Positions 10,048-19,682 of a stretch of 47,394 nt of DNA are shown here, in pieces. The stretch covers positions 1 through 47,394 of the forward strand of contig QNYZ01000106.1 in NCBI GenBank assembly GCA_003973265.1. Direction: 5' to 3'. Positions within the stretch are counted from its first letter, which is position 1, and every line of letters starts with the position of its first letter. Made by a program: the position numbers and the translations under genes. The notes under the pieces were generated by a model that saw nothing but the letters and a program-made list of their open reading frames with translations, searched no databases and was not told the origin of the DNA. This DNA comes from Deltaproteobacteria bacterium (lineage in GTDB: Bacteria > Desulfobacterota > Desulfobacteria > Desulfobacterales > QNYZ01).

Positions 10048-11613
10048 TTATATTTTCAGGTCTTTTATTTTTCGATTGATCAGCAGATAGTCAAAAATAC
10101 TGCGGCTCAGGATAAGCGAGGTAAATAAACTGGCCAAAACCCCCAGGCTCAATGTCACGGCAAACCCCTTAACCGCACCGGTCCCAAACTGAAATAAAAC
10201 CATGGCAGCGATCAATGTAGTGACATTGGCATCTATAATCGTCAGGGATGCCCGGCTGTACCCGCTATCCACGGCGGCCCGAAAGGTTTTTCCAAGGCGC
10301 AGCTCCTCGCGGATTCGCTCATAGATCAACACGTTGGCATCCACGGCGATACCGATGGTTAAAATAAATCCGGCAATTCCCGGCAGTGTCAAGGTGGCCT
10401 GCAAAACAGCCAGGCCGGCGGCCATCATGATGACGTTCACAATGAGGGCCACATCGGCAATGATACCTGCCAGCCGATAGTAAACAGCCATAAACAAGAC
10501 CACCAGTAACCCGCCCACGAGCATGGATAAAATACCCAGACGGATGGAATCGGCGCCCAGAGACGGGCCGACGGTCCGTTCTTCCAGGATCTTTACCGGC
10601 GCGGGCAAGGCCCCTGCACGGAGTATAATCGCCAGATCCCGTGCTTCTTCGGCCGTGAAGCGGCCGGTGATACTCGCCTGGCCGCCGCTGATCTTGTCTT
10701 GAATAACCGGCGCAGAATACACCTTGTTGTCCAGCACAATCGCCAGCCGCTTTTTTATGTTCTCCCCGGTTATCTTTTCAAAAATCCGCCCCCCCTTGCG
10801 GTCAAATTCAATCCCGACATAGGGTTCGTTATACCGATTAATCTGCACGCGCGCATTGGTCAGGTGGGCGCCGGTAAGCAACGTCCGTTTTTTGACCAGG
10901 TACGGTACTTTTCTTTTCTGATGGGTTTCCGCGTTTTCGTCGACCTGATAAAGAATCTGGCTTCCCGGCGGAATTTTGCCTTTGAGCGCCGCCTCGACAC
11001 TGTGGGTTTCATCGAGCAGTTTAAACTCAAGCTGGGCGGTTTTACCAATCAGCTCTTTGGCGCGCCTGGTTTCGCTGATTCCCGGCAGCTGGATCAATAT
11101 CCGATTCTGCCCCTGGCGGCGGATATCCGGTTCGGATACGCCGAACTGGTCGATTCGACTACGAATCGTTTCCAGTGCCTGGTCAACGGCCAGGCGTTTA
11201 ATCGTCTTGACCTCCCGATCCGGCAGGTCGAGGATCACCGTCTGGGCCGTATTCCCGTCAGTAATACGAAGATCTCTGAATTCTTTACTGATCATCTCAT
11301 CAAATTTATCCCTGTCCTCGGGATTACTCAATGTGACAGTCAACCGGCTGATGCCGGAACGATCCAGACCGGAATACTTAATCCGCTCCTTTCTCAACTG
11401 GGTTCGAAGATCCTGACTGATACGTTCCATTCGGTTTAAAACGGCTTTTTCCGTCTCGACTTCCAGCACCAGGTGCATGCCTCCCTGTAAGTCCAGCCCC
11501 AGATTGATCTGCTTATGGGGCCATAAGGCAGGCTTGAATGTGGGCAAGACGTAAACCAGCGACACCACGATCACAATAATGACGCTGAGCGTTCGCCACG
11601 ATATTTTTTTCAA
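10048..11613 (-). CDS. secD: Protein translocase subunit SecD
   Basis: Inner-membrane component of the SecDF-YajC complex. 521 residues. One N-terminal transmembrane helix is followed by INLGLDLQGGMHLVLEVE, the large periplasmic P1 region with IRSRIDQFGVSEPDIRRQG, and five C-terminal helices with GIAGFILTIGIAVDANVLIYERIREEL. The start codon is TTG (11613) with AAGGAAG about seven bases upstream, reading MKKISWRTLSVIIVI. The nearest ATG would remove part of the first helix, so the TTG is preferred. It lies about 107 bases after yajC. Confidence 0.97.
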   Translation of the reverse strand: MKKISWRTLSVIIVIVVSLVYVLPTFKPALWPHKQINLGLDLQGGMHLVLEVETEKAVLNRMERISQDLRTQLRKERIKYSGLDRSGISRLTVTLSNPEDRDKFDEMISKEFRDLRITDGNTAQTVILDLPDREVKTIKRLAVDQALETIRSRIDQFGVSEPDIRRQGQNRILIQLPGISETRRAKELIGKTAQLEFKLLDETHSVEAALKGKIPPGSQILYQVDENAETHQKRKVPYLVKKRTLLTGAHLTNARVQINRYNEPYVGIEFDRKGGRIFEKITGENIKKRLAIVLDNKVYSAPVIQDKISGGQASITGRFTAEEARDLAIILRAGALPAPVKILEERTVGPSLGADSIRLGILSMLVGGLLVVLFMAVYYRLAGIIADVALIVNVIMMAAGLAVLQATLTLPGIAGFILTIGIAVDANVLIYERIREELRLGKTFRAAVDSGYSRASLTIIDANVTTLIAAMVLFQFGTGAVKGFAVTLSLGVLASLFTSLILSRSIFDYLLINRKIKDLKI

Positions 11614-11720
11614 GTTGCGCTTCCTTTCGTTTCACCAGATTGTTCTATTATCCGAGTGAAGTGAACCATCCGGATTATAAAAATTGAATGAAATCATCCG
11701 GCACTCTTTGGGATATCAGG

Positions 11721-12092
11721 CTATTTTTTTTCCGCAGCGTCTCTGGCGTCCTTTTTTTTCTTTGAGGGCGGCGGCGCAGCAGCCTGTGCCAGGCCGGCGA
11801 CATTGGCCCGGTTGAGTTTCACCCGCACTCTATCAGATATTTCTACGGTGAGTATCGTATCCGAAACCGCCGTGACGCGGCCATAAATGCCACCCGAGGT
11901 GACAATTCGATCTCCCTTTTTGATATTACCAATCATCTCCCGATGTTCTTTTGATTTTTTCTGCTGGGGCCTGATAAGCAAAAAGTAAAAAATAACAAAC
12001 ATCAGAATCAAGGGAATAAACGACGCAAAACCACCGGCGCCCTGGGCACCCTGAGCGCCCCCCTGCCCCATGGCATAGGCAATATTAATCAA
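11721..12092 (-). CDS. yajC: Sec translocon accessory subunit YajC
   Basis: Small membrane protein of the SecDF-YajC complex, 123 residues. It has a Gly/Ala-rich N-terminus, one transmembrane helix (FIPLILMFVIFYFLLIRPQQ, about residues 23-42) ending in the family-typical RPQQKK, then a short cytoplasmic domain with GDRIVTSGGIYGRVTAV and a Lys-rich tail. The start is TTG at 12092, placed eight bases after GAGGAGGG; the next ATG (residue 8, MGQGG) is too close to the helix and lacks a site. It is the first gene of the unit driven by the promoter at 12180-12208. Confidence 0.94.
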   Translation of the reverse strand: MINIAYAMGQGGAQGAQGAGGFASFIPLILMFVIFYFLLIRPQQKKSKEHREMIGNIKKGDRIVTSGGIYGRVTAVSDTILTVEISDRVRVKLNRANVAGLAQAAAPPPSKKKKDARDAAEKK

Positions 12093-12179
12093 AACGTAAC
12101 CCTCCTCTGTTTCATTTTAGTGACTGATATTTTATCCTGGCAGCTGTACCGAAATGCCAATCTTCGTAAAAATGGCGCG

Positions 12180-12208
12180 TTTATACTTGATATCAACGCT
12201 CCCGTCAA
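12180..12208 (-). promoter_or_regulatory. Strong sigma-70 promoter of yajC-secD-secF
   Basis: On the minus strand, TTGACG (12208-12203) is followed after exactly 17 bases by TATAAA (12185-12180). Transcription would begin near 12172 and give an 80-base leader before yajC. A perfect 14-base palindrome (GCCCTGGCCAGGGC, 12263-12276) lies about 55 bases upstream of the -35, between the end of the LysM-like gene and this promoter; its role is unknown. Confidence 0.75.
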
Positions 12209-12308
12209 ATCATTCCTTTACGCCCCGCCTGGTTCACCAAACCGGCTGTCAGCACCAGATAAGCCCTGGCCAGGGCCTACCATGCCAGATAGCCGGACGT
12301 CTGCCCGG

Positions 12309-13433
12309 TCAATCGTTTTTTGCCGGCAGCCATAACATTTCGCCGTCAAAACGGATCCGATCCACTTCGTTGAAATTGATACTTTCCAGCAGTTCAAAGA
12401 CCTTTGCCAGATTAAAAACAACAATTTTACTCAACGGATGAATCAGGTTCAGATCAGGATCGATCCTTTTTTCACGCAGATTATAAATATGAACCATGCT
12501 CTCTGAAAACTTGAGCAGCCGGCCCACGCCCGAACTTTGTCTATCTGCACCGGGTTCATCTGCCCCGGGCGATAAAGTAACACCTTTGTGGAGAAAATAG
12601 TCCTTTAGAAACTGAAAATGAATATTCCAGATATTGTCTCCCGGTTTCACCACATGAATGCCATACGCATTCAAATCCTGATCGGCCTGCATGGCCGCAA
12701 GAATGGTTTTTTCCAGTTTCGTTTTTTCCTCAGTTAATGTATCGATTTCCTTTTTGATACCGGCCACCTGATTCGGCTGCGCTCCCGCCAGCCGTTGACG
12801 GGCATCGTCCAGGTTCTGGCGCACATCCTGGTATAAATGATAGGTCCGGAGTTTTGCGGATAGTTTTTCAAGATGTCTACGGGTGGCGGAGTCTGCCTCT
12901 CCCGAAGTCGATTTCACGCGGGTTTTAAGTTGATTATACTCTTTTTCCAATGCCTTTAATCTATCCAGAGCGGCGGGCAGTTCCACCCGGCGGGCCGCTG
13001 ACGTACCCGCCGGTTGATCAGACAGACTTTGTTCATCAATCTCACCGGTCTTCAGTCTGATTTTATCGAGTATTTCATCTATCGAAACAAGCATCTCCCC
13101 GATCCGGATGGTTTCACCCGGCCGGACGATCATGTCAATGCCCTTATCAAGGCCTAGCGCGGCTTTCCGTTTGGCCATCAGATCCTGGCTTTTTTCATAA
13201 TCAATCGGTGTCTCAGCTTTAATTTTAATCTTTGTTGATATTCCTGATGCCTGTTTGTCTTCGCCGGCTGTTTCGGGTGATTTCCGGGATCGGTTTCCCC
13301 GCCAGGACCCCGGCCAGAGAAACACCACCCCGACAATTAGAAGCAGAACCACAACAACTGCGATAACCGCCTTGTATTTATCGTTGTTGTTATTATCATG
13401 ATTTTCCTGACCAGGGTTTTTATACTCAGGCAT
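12309..13433 (-). CDS. Membrane-anchored coiled-coil protein with LysM-like segment
   Basis: I do not recognise a named family. The 374-residue protein begins with an Asn-rich cytoplasmic stretch, then one transmembrane helix (AVIAVVVVLLLIVGVVFLWP, about 23-42). A long charged periplasmic region follows, with predicted coiled coils around 150-250 (heptad-like runs such as RLKALEKEYNQLKTRV and EIDTLTEEKTKLEKTI). Near 265 the stretch YGIHVVKPGDNIWNIHFQFL resembles a LysM peptidoglycan-binding motif, and IHPLSKIVVFNLAKVFELL follows. An inner-membrane protein that reaches the cell wall is a reasonable inference. GAGGAG lies before the ATG. It is 47 bases downstream of rng and likely co-transcribed with it. 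Confidence 0.7.
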   Translation of the reverse strand: MPEYKNPGQENHDNNNNDKYKAVIAVVVVLLLIVGVVFLWPGSWRGNRSRKSPETAGEDKQASGISTKIKIKAETPIDYEKSQDLMAKRKAALGLDKGIDMIVRPGETIRIGEMLVSIDEILDKIRLKTGEIDEQSLSDQPAGTSAARRVELPAALDRLKALEKEYNQLKTRVKSTSGEADSATRRHLEKLSAKLRTYHLYQDVRQNLDDARQRLAGAQPNQVAGIKKEIDTLTEEKTKLEKTILAAMQADQDLNAYGIHVVKPGDNIWNIHFQFLKDYFLHKGVTLSPGADEPGADRQSSGVGRLLKFSESMVHIYNLREKRIDPDLNLIHPLSKIVVFNLAKVFELLESINFNEVDRIRFDGEMLWLPAKND

Positions 13434-13480
13434 GGTCTCTCCTCTGGCGGCCCTCCTTGCTTTCCGGCAGGTCTTTTAGC

Positions 13481-14986
13481 TTAAGACGTTTTTTCCAGTT
13501 TTTCCCGCCGCCCGGATTTTTCCGAAGACAGCGTCTGAACGATCTCGCTGTCACCGGGAATCATGTGATCGCTTGCTTCGATGACCACCTCGATATTCTT
13601 GCTGGCTTCTATGTCGATCAGGTCCTTTCTCTTCTTGTTCAGCAGATAGTCGGCAACAGCCCTGGGAACCACCCCCCGGATACGGGTCAAATTGCTTTTC
13701 AGGGTTTTTGAGTTGAGCTCCCTTAAAAATTTAAGACCCAGTGTATCCACCGACGGGACCGCCCCCTTGCCACGACAATACCGGCATATCTCATAACTCC
13801 CAAACCGAATGGAGGGCCGGATCCGCTGTCTCGACATCTCAAGCAGCCCGAATTTGGAAATAAGCCCGACACTGGATTTGGCCTTATCCGTCTTTAGATA
13901 TTTTTTCAGTGTCTGTTCCACCTTACGGCGGTGTTTTTTATCCTTCATGTCGATAAAATCAAGGACGATCAGGCCGCCCAGATCCCTTAACCGGAGCTGA
14001 CGGGCTATTTCTTCGGCCGCTTCAATGTTGATTTTATAAGCGGTTTCTTCGATGGAAGCGCCCGAGGTCGCCTTTCCCGAGTTCACATCAATGGCCACCA
14101 GCGCTTCCGTGGGTTCAATGACCAGCGAACCGCCGGATTTCAGGGGAACCCGGTTTTCGAAGATCATGGCGATCTGACTCTCAAGTTCATATTTGGAAAA
14201 AATCGGTTTGGTGCCCTTGTAGCGCTTGACGATTCGCCCGTATTTGGGAGAAATAATCCGCATGAACTGCTTTGCTTCCCGGTAGGCCGATTCATCGTCA
14301 ATCAGGATCTCGGTGGTATCCGTCGTAAAATAGTCTCTTAAGGAGCGTTCAACCAGATTCCGTTCCTGGTACAAAAGTGCGGGCGCCTGGACTTTCATCA
14401 CATTTCCCTTGATCGTTTTCCATAAGCGCATCAGATATCTGTAATCATTTAATATAACGGTTTTTGAACACTTCTTTCCCGCCGTTCGGACAATCAGGCC
14501 ATACCCGTCCGGCACATTAATTCCCGAAATTATCTCTTTTAAACGCCGCCGCTCTTCTTCGTCCTCTATTTTTCGGGATATTCCCTTATTTTCACTGCCG
14601 GGCATCAGAACCATGTAACGGCCCGGCAGGGAAATCATGGTGGTCAGCATGGCCCCTTTTGTACCTTCAGGATCCTTGGTGACCTGAACCAGTAACTCCT
14701 GGCCCCGCTTTACCAGATGCTTGATCGATCGATTGTCCTGCAAATCATCCCGGTAGTAATCGCTGTGGATTTCATGTTTTTGTAAAAATCCGTGTTTTGG
14801 GCCGCCGTAATCAATAAAAGCGGCCTGCAGGCTGGGCTCCACCCGGGTGACGATCCCCTTAAAAATATTGCCCCGGGTAATCTGCCGGCCGGCATTTTCG
14901 ATATGAAACTCTTCCAGATGTCCTTCTTTGACTTTGGCAATACGACATTCTTCCGAATCAACTGCATTGATTAATATCTTGCTCAT
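13481..14986 (-). CDS. rng: Ribonuclease G (RNase E/G family)
   Basis: Endoribonuclease for rRNA 5' maturation and mRNA decay. 501 residues. The ATG at 14986 (MSKILINAVD) is chosen over the one nine bases earlier because AGGA abuts the earlier ATG but sits nine bases before this one. An S1 domain lies near 35-110 (GNIFKGIVTRVEPSLQAAFIDYG). The DNase I-like catalytic domain has the metal-binding aspartates Asp300 (VAIDVNSG) and Asp343 (IVLDFIDM). The zinc-link CRYC is at Cys401 and Cys404. There is no long disordered C-terminal scaffold, so this is a G-type enzyme without a degradosome tail. It heads the minus-strand block from its own promoter. Confidence 0.95.
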   Translation of the reverse strand: MSKILINAVDSEECRIAKVKEGHLEEFHIENAGRQITRGNIFKGIVTRVEPSLQAAFIDYGGPKHGFLQKHEIHSDYYRDDLQDNRSIKHLVKRGQELLVQVTKDPEGTKGAMLTTMISLPGRYMVLMPGSENKGISRKIEDEEERRRLKEIISGINVPDGYGLIVRTAGKKCSKTVILNDYRYLMRLWKTIKGNVMKVQAPALLYQERNLVERSLRDYFTTDTTEILIDDESAYREAKQFMRIISPKYGRIVKRYKGTKPIFSKYELESQIAMIFENRVPLKSGGSLVIEPTEALVAIDVNSGKATSGASIEETAYKINIEAAEEIARQLRLRDLGGLIVLDFIDMKDKKHRRKVEQTLKKYLKTDKAKSSVGLISKFGLLEMSRQRIRPSIRFGSYEICRYCRGKGAVPSVDTLGLKFLRELNSKTLKSNLTRIRGVVPRAVADYLLNKKRKDLIDIEASKNIEVVIEASDHMIPGDSEIVQTLSSEKSGRREKLEKTS

Positions 14987-15028
14987 TGACAGCATTCCTA
15001 ATTATTAACGGTTATTATGTAATTTTTG

Positions 15029-15057
15029 AAAATAAAAGATTGTGACAGACAAGTCAA
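15029..15057 (-). promoter_or_regulatory. Sigma-70 promoter of rng
   Basis: Minus-strand TTGACT (15057-15052), 17-base spacer, TATTTT (15034-15029). The predicted start lies near 15022, giving a leader of about 36 bases to the rng ATG at 14986. Confidence 0.55.
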
Positions 15058-15081
15058 TCGATTTCTATGATTTTATCTATA

Positions 15082-15128
15082 TATTTCAAAACCACCGGCT
15101 TGCTATTTCAAAACCGCTATGGCATAAG
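15082..15128 (+). promoter_or_regulatory. Candidate leuS promoter with 12-base direct repeat
   Basis: TATTTCAAAACC occurs at 15082-15093 and again at 15104-15115, exactly 22 bases apart, or two helical turns. TTGCTA (15100-15105) and CATAAG (15123-15128) with a 17-base spacer form a moderate promoter, and the second repeat overlaps its -35 and spacer. The 160-base leader that follows contains short inverted repeats (GACGG-TT-GTCCG and AAATCC-ACC-GGATTT) but no gene. Whether the repeats bind a regulator is inference. Confidence 0.4.
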
Positions 15129-15287
15129 ATGACCACGAATCGCCAGACGGTTGTCCGTTCAGAAATCCACCGGATTTATGGGGGCAGTCCCGACGCGTAC
15201 AAGGGGCCAACACGAAACCAGAGGGCGCTGGCGGCCTTGCGATTCATAGCGGGTATCAAACTGAACCGATAAAAAAGATGTCGTCAA

Positions 15288-17879
15288 ATGGAAAACACGT
15301 ATAACCATAAACGGATTGAAGAAAAATGGCAGGCCCGATGGGCAGAATCGAAACTGTTTAAAGTCTCGGCCGATCGCAACAAAGAAAAATATTACGTGCT
15401 GGAGATGTTCCCCTACCCTTCCGGTAAAATCCATATCGGGCACGTTCGAAACTATGCCATTGGCGACGTTATTGCCCGGTTTAAACGGATGCGGGGATTC
15501 AACGTATTGCATCCCATGGGGTGGGATGCTTTTGGTATGCCGGCGGAAAATGCCGCCATTGCCAATAAAACCCATCCGGCCCGATGGACATATGACAATA
15601 TTGATACCATGCGGGGACAATTAAAGCGCCTCGGGCTCAGTTATGACTGGGACCGTGAAATCGCCACCTGCCGGCCCGAATACTACCACTGGGAACAATG
15701 GCTGTTTCTGAAAATGTACGAAAAGGGGATGGTCTACCGCAAAGAATCCTTTGTAAACTGGTGCGAGCCGTGTCAGACCGTTCTGGCCAACGAACAGGTC
15801 GAGTCCGGGACGTGCTGGCGATGCAACCAGCCGGTCCTCCAGAAAAAACTGAACCAGTGGTTCTTCCGTATCACCGATTATGCCGAGGACCTTCTCGTCT
15901 ATTGTGATCAACTCCCCGGATGGCCGGAAGAAGTCGTCACCATGCAGAAAAACTGGATTGGAAAAAGCTTTGGTGCGGAGATCCGGTTTGCGGTGGCCGG
16001 CCGAAACGAGGTGATTCCGGTCTTTACCACCCGCCCGGATACGATATTCGGTGCCACATTCATGTGTCTGGCTCCGGAACACCCACTGGTGGGCCAGCTG
16101 TCCAAAGGAACCGACCAGGAGGCCGCCGTTAACGAATTTGTCGACCGGATTGCCCGGCAGGAACGCACCAGTCGCGCCGTTGACCAATACGACAAAGAGG
16201 GTATTTTCACGGGAGCGTGGTGTATCAACCCGGCCACCCAAAAGAAAATTCCGATATATACGGCCAACTTCATCCTGATGGAATACGGAACCGGTGCGGT
16301 GATGTCTGTTCCGGCCCATGACCAGCGGGATTTCGAATTTGCCCAAAAGTATGGCCTTAAAATTATCGAAGTGGTCCGGCCGCCGAACCCGGAAAACCGG
16401 TCGGGCCCGATGGAGGCGGCATATACCGGTAGCGGAAAACTGGTAAACTCCGGCTCATTTAACGGGATGCCCAATGACGAGGCGACAGACGCCATTGTCG
16501 ATCTTCTCGAACAACAGGGATATGGCAAAAAAACCATTAATTACCGCCTGCGCGATTGGGGAATTTCCCGCCAGCGATACTGGGGAGCCCCGATCCCCAT
16601 GATCCATTGCCCCAAATGCGGTATCGTTCCCGTACCGGCTAAAGACCTGCCCGTACGACTTCCGGAAGAAGCCCAACTGCTCGACGGGGGCCGCTCCCCG
16701 CTGCCCGAACTGGCCGCATTTTACCAGGTCGCCTGTCCGGTATGCGGCGACGCCAGTGCCCGCCGGGAAACAGATACCATGGATACATTTGTAGAGTCGT
16801 CCTGGTATTTCGAACGATTCTGCAGCCCCCGTTATAACAAGGGGATGTTTGATACCGATGCCGTAAATTACTGGATGCCGGTGGATCAATATATCGGCGG
16901 GGTCGAACATGCCATCCTGCATCTTTTATATTCCCGTTATTTTACCCGGGTATTGAAGGATGAAAAGCTGGTGGAACACCGGGAGCCGTTTGCCCGCCTG
17001 CTAACCCAGGGAATGGTATGCAAAGAGACCGTCCGGTGTGAAGAACATGGATGGCTCGGGCCGGATGATGCCGATGGCGAGGGTGATACACGAACATGCA
17101 CCCGGTGTGGTCGCGAGGCAACCATCGGACGCATCGTAAAGATGTCCAAATCGAAAAAAAATGTGGTTGACCCGGAAGATTTGCTCAGCCGTTTCGGTGC
17201 CGATACCACGCGGCTCTTCTGCCTGTTTGCCGCACCTCCCAGAAGGAGTCTTGAGTGGCGTGAGGAAGGCGTTGAAGGCAGTTTCCGGTTCTTAAACCGG
17301 ATCTGGCGCCTGGTATGGGCGTGGCTGCCCCAGATCCGCTCCGTTACCGCTTATGAGGGTCCAATCGAGGATCTAAGCGACCCCTTGGCCCGCCTTTACC
17401 GGAAAACCCATCAAACCATCGAAAAGGTGACCCGGGATATTGAAGACCGGTTCCATTTCAATACCGCTATCAGCGCGGTCATGGAACTGGTTAATAGGGC
17501 CCATGGAATCGAACTGACCCAAAACGATGCCCTTACCGCATCGGTGATGCGGTTATCCATTGAATCCATGATCTTGCTGCTTTCCCCCATGGTCCCCCAT
17601 TTCTCCGAGGAGATCTGGGAAGCCATCGGCTATACCGACAGCATTCTGCTGGCGGCCTGGCCATCTTTCCGGAAAGACGCACTTGTCAAAGATGAGATCA
17701 CAGTCATCCTTCAGGTAAACGGCAAACTGAGAAGTCGGCTTACCGTCCCGGCCGACATTACCGAAAAAGCCCTTGAGGAGATGGCTCTGGCAGATGAGCG
17801 GGTATTAAAGTTCATTGATGGCAAGCCCGTCCGGAAAACCATTGTGGTAAAAAAGAAACTGGTCAATGTCGTTATTTAA
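15288..17879 (+). CDS. leuS: Leucyl-tRNA synthetase
   Basis: Class Ia synthetase with editing domain, 863 residues. The HIGH motif is in [19 protein letters not shown] (about residue 45), and the KMSKS loop is [15 protein letters not shown] (about 620). The CP1 editing domain (about 220-410) has TTRPDTIFG and the editing pocket around [14 protein letters not shown]. Two zinc-ribbon-like stretches are visible: CEPC...CWRC near 160, and a [11 protein letters not shown]...CTRC insertion just before KMSKS, a form usual in related bacteria. The anticodon-binding and C-terminal domains end in [15 protein letters not shown]. It is followed after 44 bases by lptE, a common pair. Confidence 0.98.
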   Translation: MENTYNHKRIEEKWQARWAESKLFKVSADRNKEKYYVLEMFPYPSGKIHIGHVRNYAIGDVIARFKRMRGFNVLHPMGWDAFGMPAENAAIANKTHPARWTYDNIDTMRGQLKRLGLSYDWDREIATCRPEYYHWEQWLFLKMYEKGMVYRKESFVNWCEPCQTVLANEQVESGTCWRCNQPVLQKKLNQWFFRITDYAEDLLVYCDQLPGWPEEVVTMQKNWIGKSFGAEIRFAVAGRNEVIPVFTTRPDTIFGATFMCLAPEHPLVGQLSKGTDQEAAVNEFVDRIARQERTSRAVDQYDKEGIFTGAWCINPATQKKIPIYTANFILMEYGTGAVMSVPAHDQRDFEFAQKYGLKIIEVVRPPNPENRSGPMEAAYTGSGKLVNSGSFNGMPNDEATDAIVDLLEQQGYGKKTINYRLRDWGISRQRYWGAPIPMIHCPKCGIVPVPAKDLPVRLPEEAQLLDGGRSPLPELAAFYQVACPVCGDASARRETDTMDTFVESSWYFERFCSPRYNKGMFDTDAVNYWMPVDQYIGGVEHAILHLLYSRYFTRVLKDEKLVEHREPFARLLTQGMVCKETVRCEEHGWLGPDDADGEGDTRTCTRCGREATIGRIVKMSKSKKNVVDPEDLLSRFGADTTRLFCLFAAPPRRSLEWREEGVEGSFRFLNRIWRLVWAWLPQIRSVTAYEGPIEDLSDPLARLYRKTHQTIEKVTRDIEDRFHFNTAISAVMELVNRAHGIELTQNDALTASVMRLSIESMILLLSPMVPHFSEEIWEAIGYTDSILLAAWPSFRKDALVKDEITVILQVNGKLRSRLTVPADITEKALEEMALADERVLKFIDGKPVRKTIVVKKKLVNVVI

Positions 17880-17923
17880 CCACCTGATGTTTAACACACA
17901 ACCAAAATACGCTGGGAAATAAG

Positions 17924-18448
17924 ATGGCACCCCGACTAAAACCAAAATTTTGCTGGCTGTTGTTAACGCTTACCCTTTGTGTCTGTGCGTGCGGATACCG
18001 GTTCCCCGGCAGCGGGACGCTTCCCGGCGGGATAGAGAAAGTGTACATTCCGCTGTTCACCAACCGGACGAATGAAGTCGGTGTTGAAAATATAATTACC
18101 GACGACCTGACCAATGAATTCATTCTTCAACGAAAACGTGCGCTGACAGACGACGATCAGGCCGACGGTATCTTATCGGGTGTCGTTGCCTCGGTCCTTA
18201 CCCGCACCATCTCCCAAACCGGTGAGGGCGCTTCGGTTGAACGGGAAGTCGTTGTCAGGGTCGAATTGCGTCTGACCGATAAAAACGGGAAGCTGATCTG
18301 GATCGACCGGAACCTGACGGCCAGGGAACCATACAAGGTGGGAGGAGATGACAACATCGAAACCAGCCGACGCAGACGCGATGCGATCGAGAGATTGTCC
18401 ACGCGGCTGGCCCAGAAGATTTACAACCGTCTGACTGACGATTTTTGA
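17924..18448 (+). CDS. lptE: LPS assembly lipoprotein LptE
   Basis: Outer-membrane lipoprotein that plugs the LptD barrel and helps place lipopolysaccharide at the cell surface. 174 residues. A signal peptide with hydrophobic core WLLLTLTLCV leads to the lipobox VCAC, with lipidation at Cys23 followed by the LptE-typical GYRFPGSGTLPGGIEKVYIPLF. The body has the family features GILSGVV, EREVVVRVEL and the Arg-rich DAIERLSTRLAQKIYNRLTDDF end. It lies directly behind leuS and convergent with rpsT, 15 bases apart. Its presence indicates an LPS-containing outer membrane. Confidence 0.9.
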   Translation: MAPRLKPKFCWLLLTLTLCVCACGYRFPGSGTLPGGIEKVYIPLFTNRTNEVGVENIITDDLTNEFILQRKRALTDDDQADGILSGVVASVLTRTISQTGEGASVEREVVVRVELRLTDKNGKLIWIDRNLTAREPYKVGGDDNIETSRRRRDAIERLSTRLAQKIYNRLTDDF

Positions 18449-18463
18449 ACAGACGTAAAAAAT

Positions 18464-18730
18464 TTAAGCGTTCAGGGTATTCACCAGTTTCGACAGCCGG
18501 GAAATTTTTCGAGAGGCCGTCCTTTTATGAAGAACACCTTTTTTAGCTGCCTTGGCAATAACTGACTTGGCCGCATTGAGTTCTTTAACGGCCTGTTCCG
18601 GGGTCTTTTCAGCAACGGCCGCCCGAACAGACTTCACCACGTTCCGGGTTCGCGTTTTTACAGATTTGTTGCGGATTCGACGATTTTCATTTTGGCGTAT
18701 TCGCTTTAGAGCTGATTTATGGTTTGCCAA
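18464..18730 (-). CDS. rpsT: 30S ribosomal protein S20
   Basis: Small basic primary-binding protein of the 30S subunit, 88 residues, MANHKSALKRIRQNENRR with the expected helical Lys/Arg-rich sequence. The start codon is TTG (18730-18728) behind AAGGAGA. The E. coli rpsT also uses UUG and is autoregulated through it, so the same weak-start design is kept here. The gene is transcribed from a near-consensus promoter at 18800-18828. It is single and embedded between plus-strand genes. Confidence 0.98.
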   Translation of the reverse strand: MANHKSALKRIRQNENRRIRNKSVKTRTRNVVKSVRAAVAEKTPEQAVKELNAAKSVIAKAAKKGVLHKRTASRKISRLSKLVNTLNA

Positions 18731-18799
18731 TGGGTGTCTCCTTGTTTTCCTGATTTTAATGTTATTTTAATTAACGGGTTCGTATTTTATAAAACAGGT

Positions 18800-18828
18800 A
18801 TTATGATACGTTGGTTAATTGATGTCAA
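18800..18828 (-). promoter_or_regulatory. Near-consensus sigma-70 promoter of rpsT
   Basis: Minus-strand TTGACA (18828-18823), 17-base spacer, CATAAT (18805-18800): eleven of twelve consensus positions match. The start is expected near 18793, leaving a leader of about 63 bases. Confidence 0.8.
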
Positions 18829-18997
18829 GGCTTTCCTGAAATTGTTTTTTTAATAGTTATGCCGAATTGACAGCTAAATTTACGAAAATAACCGGTATCG
18901 ACAGAACAGTTGTTTATTTACTTTCTTGAAAACCTTGTCGTCTTAATATATGAGCACATCAATTCGGAAAAAGAGACCCGATTCGGGCAATAATATC

Positions 18998-19366
18998 ATG
19001 GGAAAAAAAACCGCCGCAAAAAAAAAGAGCCCGAAAGATAAAAGCCGGGGAAGAACGGGGAAAATCGCATTTTTCCTTGCCGCATTCGGTCTGGTCTTTA
19101 TCTTGCTGATGGGCATTTTCGGTGAATGGGGATTATTGGATCTGATTGCTCAACATAAAGAAAAAGAGCGATTAATCGCAATGAACGCCCGGCTCGCCAA
19201 CGAAAATCAGGACATACGCCGCAAAATTCACCGCCTGACACATGACCGCCAGTATATTGAAAGTATTGCCCGCCGGGAACTGGGCATGATTCGTGACAAT
19301 GAGGTGATTATTCAGATGGGTCCGACAGGACAGAATAGACAAAATGGAAATAAAATGGAGAAATAA
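18998..19366 (+). CDS. ftsB: FtsB/DivIC-like septum formation initiator
   Basis: Small bitopic division protein. 122 residues from the ATG at 18998. An upstream ATG (18950) is in frame but overlaps a possible -10 (TATATG), so the downstream start fits better; neither has a good ribosome binding site. A Lys-rich cytoplasmic N-terminus (KKTAAKKKSPKDKS) leads to one transmembrane helix (IAFFLAAFGLVFILLMGIFG). A leucine-zipper-like coiled coil follows (KEKERLIAMNARLANENQDIRRKI), then RQYIESIARRELGMIRDNEVI, the typical C-terminal FtsB/DivIC motif. It overlaps the next gene by one base. Confidence 0.82.
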   Translation: MGKKTAAKKKSPKDKSRGRTGKIAFFLAAFGLVFILLMGIFGEWGLLDLIAQHKEKERLIAMNARLANENQDIRRKIHRLTHDRQYIESIARRELGMIRDNEVIIQMGPTGQNRQNGNKMEK

Positions 19367-19635
19367 TGTCCGAACCGTCATCGTTTGACACTTTTACCAT
19401 GGCCCGGGTGCAGGAAGATCAGGGCAATGACAGGGAAGCCTTGCGGATATTAAGCCACCTGCTTTCAACGGACCCGGAGGATTATGCGGCGGTGAAGGCT
19501 GCCCACGATCGGGTAAAGGCCCGGATGACGGGAACGACTGAAGAACATCTGGCCCGCTTATTCGAAGAATGGGTGGATCTGTTGCTGGCACACCAGCGCA
19601 TAAAAAAATTAGCACACATCAATGACCCGGATTGA
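19366..19635 (+). CDS. Small TPR-like hypothetical protein
   Basis: 89 residues, acidic, no signal or membrane segment. It resembles a single tetratricopeptide-like helical pair: MARVQEDQGNDREALRILSHLLSTDPEDYAAV, followed by a helix rich in Arg and Leu. The ATG shares its first base with the stop of the ftsB-like gene, and GGAG at 19357-19360 serves it, so translation is coupled. A role as a partner of the division or envelope genes around it is only inferred from position. Confidence 0.7.
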   Translation: MSEPSSFDTFTMARVQEDQGNDREALRILSHLLSTDPEDYAAVKAAHDRVKARMTGTTEEHLARLFEEWVDLLLAHQRIKKLAHINDPD

Positions 19636-19682
19636 ATGTTCCGCGTTGATCGATAAACAAAAAACAAAGGGGGATCAAATCA

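Noticed and set aside
12263..12276. GCCCTGGCCAGGGC palindrome upstream of yajC as a terminator.
   Set aside because: It has no loop and no T-run; its place between two genes is noted but a function cannot be supported.
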